Shown piece after piece: positions 43,288-52,972 of a stretch of DNA of 52,972 nucleotides. This DNA is from Scleroderma bovista (taxonomy: Eukaryota > Basidiomycota > Agaricomycetes > Boletales > Sclerodermataceae). Both the position numbers and the translations under genes were made by a program. The notes beneath the pieces were generated by a model, which saw only the letters and a list, made by a program, of their open reading frames with translations, did not search any database and was not told the origin of the DNA. The stretch spans positions 1 through 52,972 of the forward strand of contig JAYMGJ010000357.1 in NCBI GenBank assembly GCA_037178675.1. The letters are read 5' to 3'. How positions within the stretch are numbered: position 1 is the stretch's first letter; every line of letters starts with the position of its first letter.

Positions 43288-45688
43288 TCATGTCCGTAGA
43301 AAACGTGAAAGCGTGCTTTGGACTGTAATCTTCTTCATAATCGTTGCCTCGGGCGCTAAGTAATATTGTTGAATAATATACCGGACAAAAAAATGGACGA
43401 ACACTCACGATCCGATAGTCCTTCTTCCTTCACTTTGCGTTTGATGCTGTCCATCACCTCACTACAACCAGAACGGTCAAGGTCCCCCCGTGCCTTCATA
43501 AGACCCTCCACGAAAGGAATGCATGGTCCATGAACCTTGGCAAAGGCCCAAAATGAGAGGAACGCCATACTCTTGGATGCTTCCAACATGGCAAGTATCA
43601 GCTCAACAACTCCAAAGTATCCGTCCAGCTCCTTGTCTGGCTTGTACTCGCCAAAGAAGGCAAATACGGCGCTGATGTCCGCCTTGATGCGGTCGGCAGC
43701 AGCGGGCATGCGCAATTTGGGACAGTTTGCCAGGGCCGTGAGATAGTGCACGAGGAAGGCATCGATAAGGTACTCGACAAGGAGTTCGAACAAGGCAGGT
43801 TTGATGAAAGGCTGATCGGACAAGTAATCCTTCATCGTAACAACGATTTGCTCGATAGCGCCGTCATACCATGGAGGCTGAAAGAGCTGCTTAGTTGCTG
43901 GTTTAAGGTCATTGAAGATAATATTGATGAATGTTTGGATACATTTTTTCGCAACGTCGAGGTTCCCATCGATGGCATCGTTGAGCTTCTCATTGATAGG
44001 GACCCTGTACTTCTCCGAGACCAGCGGCTCTAGTCTCCCAAGAAGGGCCTCAGTATTATCGGCCGACTTGATTTGATCATTCGCAAGTGCCAAGCAGTAT
44101 TCTGCGAGACCTCCGATGATCCCCTCTTGCTTCTCCACTTGCTTTTTGAGCTCTGCATCCAATACTTTGGACCACTGATCCTGTATACTGCGCATGACGC
44201 GATTGACTTCTTCGACTACCCGAGCAAGGATTGCACCTTGCCCGCTCTCAGTCGCAGCATCGATCTGTTGATTTACCATCTGGAACAATATGACGGCCCC
44301 TTGCATACCATAAAGGCCATCACTATCCACCTCTGGTGGACTAGATCGTGTGGTGAACTCCTGGATTTCGGTCTTCATCAGGTTCGCCGTCCATTCATCG
44401 AGTTTCTTAACAATAAGCTTGAGATAGTCCTCGATCAGGTTCTGCTCCTCGCCATCGAGCAATGGGGGATCAATTAGCTCGGATGGAACATTGAGCTCCT
44501 TCATGCTCTTCTTGTATTCCTTTAGCCAAGCATGGAGGTGGAGCAGGATGCTAGCCTCGGGGGCCGAGGTAATAAGGCGCTGCAGTGTTGCGTCCAAGTT
44601 CTTGTGGTATTCCTTGATGTAAAATGCGTAGATCTCATAGCTAGGTGGGAAGCAAGGGACAACATCGCTCTCGATACGGATGAGGTCTTGATATATCCAT
44701 CCTAGGTTATCGAGAAACGCGTTCGGGTCATGTTCGTGACGCTCATACGCATTTTCGAAGTTAGAGTTGATAGTTTCAGAGATGACTCTCATGACTTTGG
44801 AGCGGTAGTGTTTCAGGACACGTGCATTAGCCTGCATAGATTTGAATTTTGAAGCCGCGTCCATCTTGGCAGCTTTTTTAACGAGACGAATAGCAATAGC
44901 CTAGGCGCATTCAACAAAACATTGAATCAGCTTATTAGATGCACATACTTTTTCGTCTTCTCTTCCCTCGAGTTCGGCAATTTTGATTACCTTCACAACC
45001 ACTTCTGGATATCCTGCACGGACAATAGGAAGGATGTTGCGCGCTAACTCGAGTATATAGAACTCAAAATCCTCGATGAGCTTGGAAAGACGTTCGAATA
45101 TGCGAATTAATTTCTGACGTGACGCATTCGAAGCCTGTTTTGCTTGATGCATAGTCTGGTTTCGAAACCCTTCGAGGCGATTGATCTGAAAATGCATCAT
45201 GAGCAAGTTTGGAGCGGGACCAATGAGTTCTTGGCTGTCAACTGCGAGCATCTCCTCGAGGGCATCAATCTTTGAGTTCATCTCTAGAAGGTTGTTGACC
45301 ATCTCTTCGGTCCGCTCGAAATTGCGATGGACCATGGAGACCTAATATGCAGGGTTTCGGCAGCTAGATCAGAGAATCGTGGTTTACCCACCCTACTGAT
45401 CTGGTCAAAGGTTGAGACCTCGTGTTGCGGATCTGTACACATCCTGTCGACAGTCTGCATCTCCTCCTTGATGAGTTGGACGTTATTCCGGGTGCTGAGT
45501 AGTTTTTTGAGTCCTTCACGCGTCGCATCGAGCTGTTCTTTGACACCGCTCTTCAACCGTGCATCTATGGAGGCCTTCTCCTTCTCCAGCTTCTTGCGAA
45601 ATGCAGCTACTTTGATAAGATCATCTGGTGACTGGAGGTACTCGCCGATGGCCTGGGCCGCCGACGTATGCTGTGTAGCCATAGCCAT
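43288..45688 (-). CDS. SEC6: exocyst complex component Sec6
   Basis: Sec6 (EXOC3) is a core exocyst subunit that tethers secretory vesicles at the plasma membrane. Four exons, 45688-45392, 45341-44949, 44900-43409 and 43355-43288, give 749 aa in frame, the expected length. The N-terminus is helical (AAQAIGEYLQSPDDLIKVAA; QLDATREGLKKLLSTRNNV). The body is the helical-bundle Sec6 domain (EMLAVDSQELIGPAPNLLMM; YQDLIRIESDVVPCFPPSYE; YGMQGAVILFQMVNQQIDAA; KADISAVFAFFGEYKPDKEL). The last exon supplies the conserved end EATIMKKITVQSTLSRFLRT, which decided that splice. The likely start is the first Met of MAMATQ at 45688; an upstream in-frame Met at 45802 is less likely. It is divergent from COQ6 across 173 bases. 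Confidence 0.95.
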
Positions 45689-45861
45689 CGTAGTTCTAAC
45701 AGACCTCGAGATCTGAAAGGAGCTGAAATTCCGAATGGAGCTTCCAGGGACGAGTCTTCGTTGGTTCAAGCTACATTGAAAGTTACTGCGGGCACACCTC
45801 AAAGGTCACGTGTCTTCTTATTTGACATAGTGTCACTGGCAAGGATTGGGCCGTGACCGTC
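45689..45861. promoter_or_regulatory. divergent promoter SEC6 / COQ6
   Basis: 173 bases between the two start codons control both genes. No TATA box is obvious. Confidence 0.6.
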
Positions 45862-47839
45862 ATGGCTATTCCTATTCATCGAACCGTACTGAGGAGGGCA
45901 CCGCGTAGTTTCTCTGAAAAAAGGCAGATAAGATGCAGATGGTTTTCTGCTGGAGCTGTCCAGGATTTCGACGTGGTCATAGTTGGGGGTGGCCCAGCTG
46001 GATTGGCATTAGCAAGTGGACTGGGTGCGTAACCTAGACTCAATTACAATACGGTGTTAACTACCGTGCACGTCAGGCTCTAACCAACTCGTACGGGAGT
46101 CGGTTAAAATAGCGCTGGTGGAGGCAGGAGACCTGTCTAAGATACGCGATTGGACACTTCCTCGACCCACATACTCAAACCGAGTGAGCTCAATCACGAA
46201 CGCGTCTCGGGTCTTCCTGGAGGGTCAGAGGATCTGTATAATATATCATCTCTTGCTCAATGAACGCCACAGGTATTGGAGCTTGGGCACACGTCGACCA
46301 ATCCCGAACTAGTCCTGTACGGGAAATGCAGGTATTGTATGGCTGAATAAGTGCGACTATGGTTTGACCAGCGAGGTGTAGGTTTGGGACGGCCTCTCAG
46401 ATGCACGCATTGCCTTCGATGCGGCTGACTTGCCTTCGGCATCCGATGCAAACCCTGAGTCGAGCGAGATGGCTCGACTTACCGAGAATCTGAATCTTCA
46501 ACGAGCCTTGCTCCGACAGCTAGACAGTATAGGTTGTAACTTGGAGCTACTACAGAAGGTCAGGGTTGAATCCGTCCAGTGTGAAGACAAAGAGGGTGGC
46601 CATGGTTGGCCGCTAGTTCGTCTGTCTGACGGGAGCACGCTTCGAGCCAGACTACTTGTGAGTCGTTCGGTTATGTCGAATAACACACGAATTAGACTCC
46701 GTCGCTGAAGGTAGGTGCTGACGGATTCAACTCACCTGTCCGTACCTTCGCTGGGATAGCTTCCTATGGCTGGTCGTACGATACACAGGCAATTGTTGCC
46801 ACACTTAACCATCCACCACGAGGAGCATTCCAAGGTCCCAATCACACGGCATACCAAAGATTCCTCCCTACCGGTCCCATTGCTTTCCTCCCGCTATCGC
46901 CGACCGTTTCGTCTCTCGTCTGGTCGACAAAGCCGCCGCTTGCCACAGCACTTTGTAACTCGGATCCTGCAGTATTGGCTAACATGATAAATGTTGCGTT
47001 CCGCCTACCCGAGGTGTCTGTGCGGTATCTCCACAAGCTCATTTTAGACGCCCACGACTCAGGGAGGAGCATTTCGAGCGAGGATTTATGTAATGAAATT
47101 GCCTTCAGAGAAAGGTCACATCAAATTTCTGAGTGCTCTGCATATGCATCTCTATCATCTTCGTTGTCTCTTGGTGTTCCCCCCAGCGATGCCATGCTAG
47201 TTCCCCCTCTTGTAACGTCAATCCAATCTGGATCCATTGCAAGCTTCCCCTTGAGGTACAACCATGCAGAGACTTATCTCGGCGAGGGCACGGGCAGTCG
47301 AACGGTGCTCATCGGTGATGCAGCGCACACCATACATCCTCTTGCAGGGCAGGGCCTCAATCTTGGCTTGGGTGATGTTGAGTGTCTTGTCCGATGCATT
47401 GCACAAAGTATTTCCTGTGGTGGCGATATCGGTTTGTTCTCTTCCTTGTTAACTGGTATGGCTGTCTCATGGTTCGGCTCTAGGTTCATACACTGCTCTC
47501 CGACCATATGCGGCAGAGCGTTACTTTACCAATCATAAAGTCATGTCGGCAATAGACAAACTCCACAAAATTTACTCGTCGACCTTGGATCCTATTGTTT
47601 GGGCACGTTCCGTGGGACTGGAGGTGCTTAATGAGCTAGACTCGGTAAAAGCTGCTCTTATGATGGATGCTGGCGCGGGTAGTCTGCAGCGTTCCGGGTG
47701 GGACTTGCTTGCAGGAAGCATAGAAGGGATTGCAAGGGGAGTGGGTACCGCGCGGGTCCTGGGTCAGGGAATTGGTGGGATCGCCAACGGTGGCATCAGC
47801 GAATTGGCAAGAAAGCTCGGCGGGCGTTTTCTTGGTTGA
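45862..47839 (+). CDS. COQ6: ubiquinone biosynthesis monooxygenase Coq6
   Basis: A mitochondrial FAD-dependent hydroxylase that adds the C5 hydroxyl of the ubiquinone ring, working in the CoQ synthome. Six exons, 45862-46024, 46077-46223, 46273-46331, 46382-46657, 46711-47431 and 47484-47839, give 573 aa in frame. The Arg-rich N-terminus (MAIPIHRTVLRRAPRSFSEK) fits a mitochondrial presequence. FAD motifs are DFDVVIVGGGPAGLALASGL (dinucleotide fold), ARLLVGADGFNSPVR (the DG motif) and LIGDAAHTIHPLAGQGLNLG (the GD motif). Family-specific parts are DWTLPRPTYSNRVSSITNAS, YDTQAIVATLNHP and FLPTGPIAFLPLSP. It is slightly longer than yeast Coq6 because of an insertion before the GD motif and a Gly-rich C-terminal tail. 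Confidence 0.95.
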
Positions 47840-48060
47840 CTTGCACAGACAAATGGCGATCACATCCACCATTGATGCCTTCAATGATAGATGTTAGCAA
47901 ACTAGTGAGGCTGCCCGAGCCACGTTCTATGGAGTCAAAGACTAATAGTGACACATGGTCTGATGCATTCTTTGCACTTCGTCCTCTTTACACAAGAAAT
48001 GTCGGTATGAAGAAAACGTCGACAGAAAAAGCATGGGTTAGATATGATATGCTGTTGTAA

Positions 48061-51000
48061 TTATGCAGAGCCTGTAAGTCCGGGAGGAAACCCTGAAAAA
48101 TCCACCTGGTCCTGGATTGCTTGACCAGCAAGCGTGTATGAGATGCGAAGTCTTAGCTTGACATTTGCCTGTGTAGTACACGCAATCGAGTCAAGGAGCG
48201 AGAGATATAGGACACAGGAGAGGCTTACACCGGGTGGGGCAATCACACGCATCTGTTGTGACTCCGTTGCGCTGGGTCGAACGTCTGGACTCGACATCGG
48301 CAGCATCTGCAGCTGCTGGGACTAATGGGGTATCAATGCATTGGGAGAGAAAGGCGCACTGAAAGAAGCGGTTTACCTTGGGTACGGCAGCCTGGAAGTT
48401 GAGCCCAGATGCCGCATTTGATCCTGTGACTTGGAATCGTGCCATTATATTCACGACGCCTGGTCGAGACGCCGATGTTTGAGGAGTAAGCGTAATCTTA
48501 AGTTCGTTCTTTGCATATGCAGTATATGACGTCAGGCGAGGGGCTGCAGGTGGTTGTGCTGGCTGCGGTGTGGGTGTTGGCTGGGATTGTGTTTGCAGAA
48601 GCGGGAATGCGGAGGAGTTAGTCGACACGGGCGCAGGGGTTGTCCTCGAGGGTGTAGGGGTGTCAAAAAGTCCAAGGATGTCTTGTACAGTAGTCTTTTG
48701 AGTAGAGAGTTGTGGGGAAGTGGAAGTGGCGGATGAGTTGCTGCTGCCGAATATCTCGGCAAGAAGATCTTGATTGCTTTGGGTGGGCTGACCATTAACC
48801 TGGGAGGTGGGCGATGTAACATCATCTCCAAGGAGATCGGCCTAGTGCTCCAATCAATTGCACGGAAATAATGATAGCAAAAGGAACGAACATCCTTAGT
48901 TGCTCTCGTTGACCCCACGGGCTTGTTTTCGCTGACTAAATGAAGATAAGCTACGTCCGTGCTGATCCAAGTTATTCAACATACCAACACCCATGACGGT
49001 CGCTTTCGGCTCAGGAGGGGGCATTCGTTCTAACACACCGACCTTGAGCTCTCCAAGAGTGAACAAGCTTGCAAACTCTACTGCGCGCTGCTGCAATTCG
49101 AGCTCTGGGCTTGTAGTGTGTGTGGCAAGGACTTCGACAACACGCTGTTGTTGTTCCGGGCTCGCCGTTGGTCGAGATGCCATCTTAGTAATACTGGCAA
49201 GAACAAACTGGCGAGTCAAATGGTTTGCGTAGGGTGAATCGAGGACGGTGAGGAGTAGATCTAAGACGTCCACGTCGCTCACCTAGCATTCGCGTAAACA
49301 ATGCATTCAAGTGACGAGAATGACAACTCACGTGTTTCGGCTGCTCCTCATCCACAATGCCATCTTCTAGGAGAACCTCGCTGTATTCACCGATGATCCA
49401 CACAGCTGCTAGAGTGAGCGATTCCTGTGAGATGTCGGCCTGAAGGGCCGTATAGAGTTTCGATGCAGTATAAGCTTGTAGCTCTGGAGTATGTGCAACG
49501 AGACGGATGAAGGAAGACAGTATTTCTTCTCTGACAAAGTTTCCAGCCAATTTCAGAGTTCGCAGTACAGTGTCGATGTGCCATCTCTTGTTAGGGGCGA
49601 ACCGTTCTGCAGCAAGTGATATCTGCGCTGTCATTCCCGTTTTGAATTCGTCATCCGCAACCTCCAGGAATGCAAGCAGTTCGCGCACAAGGACGCGCAC
49701 GTTTTGTTCGTTGATAAGGGCGTACGAAAGCTCGAGGGCACGACGCCTGATGGAAATGTCACCATCCCGCAGACAGTCGAGAATTATATTACGGTGACGT
49801 TGAACAGCGTTTGTATCCACAGACACAACCTTGTTCAGGGTATTGAGTGCGACGTAGCTAGTAACTCCGTATTGACGCCCATGCCGGTGAGAGAGTGAAA
49901 TATTACTCACCGAATGTTGTTGTCACGGTTGCTGAGAAACTTTCCAAGGATGTTAATGGCCATGACCCGGAGGCCACTGTCTGCCTCGATATCGAGGACT
50001 GTGAGTACCGTTTCGTACAGTATAGAATTCCCGACATTCTTCGTCGAGTCGGTGTTAGTAGCAACCTGCAAGAATGAGGATATGAAATCAAGATGTCTGT
50101 TCGAAGTAAACACTCACCTGAGCAAGGATATCGTTCATAGTTTCGCTCGCCTTTACATCGCCTTTTCCGAGGAAACGCAATAGGCGCAGAATTTTCACTT
50201 GCAGAAATGGATCTGCGATACCTGATACATCATGTTCTGGGCTATATCCGGTCGTAACAAGTGCTTTCAGGTTGCGGACGAGTAAGGGTACAGCCTGGTG
50301 AAGGAGGTGAATGGCACTTTGGCAGAAAAAAAAATCGGTGGACTGACGTTTCTGAATTCGTTCAAACAACCTTCATCTAATTGACACATCTCTGAGACAA
50401 GGGTAATGGAGGCAAGAAGGACGCCGTGGTTCCGATCTGTCAAGAGGCTCTTGGCTTTCGAAACAAAGTGATCTATGAGATCAGGGACTTTCTTTATGAT
50501 CCGCAAGGCACATAGAGCAGCCTGTTTGGGGCGACAAGTGAAGCCTCGCACATTGCATATTAGGTACCTACCTTCTTCCGAATGTATGTATTGCTCGAGC
50601 CAAGAAGCTTCTCTATCTCGTTTGCCAAATCTCGAGACATTTCTTCCGATGCAATGTCTGCGAAAGTACACAGTCCAAGGCCAACAATATACATGTTTGA
50701 GTGGTTCAAGTCACTGCAGCAATGCGTTAGGGAAAGACGGTCAGGGAAGATCATGCGATATGCATACTTCTTCAATGAATTTGTCACTAATGTGAGCACC
50801 TCCTGACTCTCGTCCAACAGGAGCATGATGCCCAGGTATCCCAGCCGTTTATCCGCAAAGCGGGGGCTTGCGACCAACTTGAGACATTCTATCTGCCCAA
50901 AGTGAGCCGGTGACCCGAGCATGTGTATGTAGAGAAGCTTTGCGATGTTATTGTATCTGGCATATACATCCTCCTCTCTGAATGAAGCGCGAATGGCAGC

Positions 51001-51197
51001 TGATTCTTGTTGGATGAGGGCCCGTTCATCTGCCATGGTCTTGTGGGGAGCGTCAGCAATGTTCCAGTAAAGATAGCTGATATAGCTACTTTGCAGGCCC
51101 TTATGCCCTTAATCAGGGCTATCGTACGTGTCAGCATGAACCCGCCGCGAGCATCATCTTTGACAATGGGCTTACCCTTGAGATTGTAGTAAGGCAT
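48061..51197 (-). CDS. APL4: AP-1 clathrin adaptor gamma subunit
   Basis: Gamma-adaptin, a large subunit of the AP-1 complex that sorts clathrin cargo between trans-Golgi and endosomes. About ten exons are visible. The first two are very short: MPYYNLK, then [10 protein letters not shown], then [20 protein letters not shown]. The Adaptin_N HEAT-repeat trunk follows ([79 protein letters not shown]). A hinge rich in Ser, Thr, Pro and Gln carries [10 protein letters not shown] and VQDILGLFD, which resemble clathrin or accessory-protein binding motifs. The C-terminal gamma-ear has [20 protein letters not shown], then [18 protein letters not shown] and a final exon ending [12 protein letters not shown] checked the 5' splices and several internal ones but not every exon sum. 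Confidence 0.94.
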
Positions 51198-51539
51198 GGC
51201 TCAGTTCGACGAGATGCAGTGACTCCGAAATTGGCAAAGCACGCGTGACCTGTGTGACATGGAACGTCACACGACCCAATGATCTAATTATATGTACTTG
51301 CTATGATGTTCGTCCCATATCTCTGTTGGATTATTGGAAGCAATTCCCTGGATGCACGCGTATGACGATTTTCTGGTCCAAGTATATGTTGCAGTGCGAT
51401 GGATATCCGAGGTGAATTTGCAACTCCGATATATAACACCCAATTATGTAAGAAGTAATATATGCTCTTCGACCCGGTCGCTACCATCGATCTTGTAAAT
51501 TTCTCTCCTCCCTCGTCTCTTGTCTGACCGCCTTCCGCG
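51198..51539. promoter_or_regulatory. divergent promoter AP-1 gamma / forkhead gene
   Basis: 342 bases lie between the start codons. A TATA-like TATATAAC near 51431 is about 105 bases before the forkhead start; a CT-rich tract (CTCTCCTCCCTCGTCTCTTG) follows before its ATG. Confidence 0.5.
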
Positions 51540-52972
51540 ATGGCAGACCCCCGCGCGGCACCCGTCTCTCCGATTTCCCGGGTGCTGCAGTCCATAGGAC
51601 TCACCAGAGACGACCTGTTGCGTCATAGCGACCAAATGCGTCAGTTCCTCACCACAGAAGACGCAAATTCTCTGCGCGCGTTTGCAGCTGGATCTTCTGA
51701 TGTGCAGAATGCAGTCGCATCCGTGGTTGGGGGCTTAAGAGCGCGCTCACATTCGCGACCCAGCACGTCGACTCTCTCACAGACACCGCCCCCGTCTACA
51801 CCTGTGAAATTAGAACCTATCGAGCCCTCCATGCCACTGCGCCACATGGATAGCATGGAAATGATACTAGAACGCAAGAACCGTCAAGCTAAACGCGAGA
51901 AACGCGGTAAGAAGGAAAAGGAACGCAATGCATTGTCCCCTTCCCCCGCAAGCGCCGCTTTCAGTCTCGACGCGTTCATGCAGTCACGCGATTCACGACG
52001 CGTCCCCTCTCCAGATCAGTCGGAATCCTCTACTAGCACAGCACCCCAGGTACGTGCCCTGTCGAGTCGCGTATCGTTTTAATGTAGATGGGTGTTGATT
52101 GCAAAAATTGTGGCACGGTAGGAAACACAGAAAGATACCCTCCCTGCTCCACCTGTTACACCCCAGCATAAAAACTACTACAGAGATTATGATACGCTTG
52201 AACACCCATCCTCGCGATCGAAGAAGGTTTGTTAACTTCGCTCTCTTTCGCGCCCTCAGACGTTAAGCCCCACCCACGCACAGGATACCTTTACACCCAC
52301 CCATTCACCGACTCCTACCCGTTCTCGCGCTACCAGCACATCAAGTCATGCACCAACTACTATCAACGAATTACTGGAAGCAAATCTTGTCACCCCGCGA
52401 CGCAACCACTATTATAAATCTCCTCTTCCTTCCTCTTCCCCGCCACAGTCCTCACCGTTTGCGACGCCTTCTACAAAGCGAGTTGTCAATCTTGTATCTT
52501 CGCCAGGGCCAATGGGCCCTCTACCCAATGAAGACGAATACGACGAACTACCTTATAAACTTCCCCCCGGACCATATTCAGCAGTGAAACCCGACCTTTC
52601 ATACTCGGCCCTCATCGGGCAGGCCATCCTCTCCTCTACGGACCATCGTTTAACGTTGCAAGAAATTTACGACTGGATTACGATCGTGTACCCTTACTTC
52701 AAACGAAATGAAACGACATGGATGAACTCCATCAGACACGTCCTCAGCACAACCGTGTGTTTTCGCAAAGTGGTACGAGATCGTAGTCTTGGTCGTACGC
52801 AATGGGCCATTTGGGACTGTGACCTCGAATGTTTCGCGAACGGCAATTTCAGAAAGGAGTTCTGTGCAGAGTTGAGAGATGCAGTCAAGAAGGTACAACC
52901 AAGGAAACGACCTGTTGATGATTCAGCATCAGGCAGAAAATCAAAGCGACAGAAGAAAGCGGCCTTGGAGAC
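51540..52972 (+). CDS. forkhead transcription factor (runs off the window)
   Basis: A nuclear winged-helix regulator; 3' end missing. Exon 1 (51540 to about 52049) encodes MADPRAAPVSPISRVLQSIG, disordered Ser/Pro-rich sequence and a basic stretch (RKNRQAKREKRGKKEKERN). One intron (52050 to about 52115) and at least one more follow, with further low-complexity sequence. The forkhead domain is at about 52587-52850: KPDLSYSALIGQAILSS, HRLTLQEIYDWITIVYPYFK, then the recognition helix NETTWMNSIRHVLSTTVCFR and the wing VRDRSLGRTQWAIWDC. It ends in a basic segment (KKVQPRKRPVDDSASGRKSK). The recognition helix has WMNSIRHVLS where the canonical form is WQNSIRHNLS. A cell-cycle role (Hcm1/Sep1/Fkh-like) is possible but cannot be assigned. 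Confidence 0.92.

Noticed and set aside
44864..44900. SEC6 beginning at the Met at 44864
   Set aside because: Upstream exons encode the conserved Sec6 N-terminal half and splice in phase.

Overview
This window is nuclear DNA of a filamentous basidiomycete, most likely a mushroom-forming Agaricomycete. The genes are split by many GT-AG introns of about 45-80 bases, some exons are only 15-30 bases long, and intergenic spaces are short. The gene set (a many-exon cytochrome P450, a Ctr copper transporter, a Tul1/Dsc1 RING ligase, a HET-domain protein on a TPR scaffold) is typical of that group. Genus cannot be decided from the sequence alone. Gene models below were spliced by eye; where all exon lengths were summed and kept frame, this is stated.

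Left part (1-7700): poorly conserved and repeat-like. It holds two uncharacterised minus-strand genes or gene relics (about 340-1857 and 2200-3345), a pyrimidine-rich stretch full of short broken frames (3400-6200), and one uncharacterised spliced plus-strand gene (about 6315-7510).

Middle-left (7969-18934): a dense housekeeping block. It has a type-II-like phosphatidylserine decarboxylase (-), a 12-exon P450 (+), a coiled-coil/disordered protein (-), an initiator tRNA-Met (-), the kinetochore subunit Nnf1 (-) and a Tul1/Dsc1-type multi-membrane RING E3 ligase (+).

Middle (18600-24650): an imperfect tandem duplication about 2.9 kb long. It starts inside the 3' end of the RING ligase gene and carries a small secreted cysteine-rich protein gene. 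The second copy of that gene looks intact (86 aa, ten cysteines); the first has a nonsense codon. The second copy of the RING end is a dead fragment. A decayed metalloprotease-like relic with an HExxH motif follows.

Middle-right (24892-31742): a METTL21-like methyltransferase (-) and a Ctr copper transporter (+) that share a 67-base divergent promoter, a mitochondrial rhomboid protease (+), an Hsp20 chaperone (-), a fold-back repeat element and an uncharacterised coiled-coil protein (-).

Right accessory block (32068-43130): a 1395-aa intronless protein with a long TPR array followed by a HET domain, then two tandem paralogous genes that each encode two P-loop GTPase domains, a small uncharacterised gene, and a repeat-rich gap with a tRNA-derived SINE candidate and strong hairpins. 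The HET and GTPase genes together look like a fast-evolving recognition or incompatibility-type locus.

Right end (43288-52972): conserved trafficking and mitochondrial genes. These are exocyst Sec6 (-), the ubiquinone hydroxylase Coq6 (+), the AP-1 gamma-adaptin (-), and the start of a forkhead transcription factor (+) that runs off the window.
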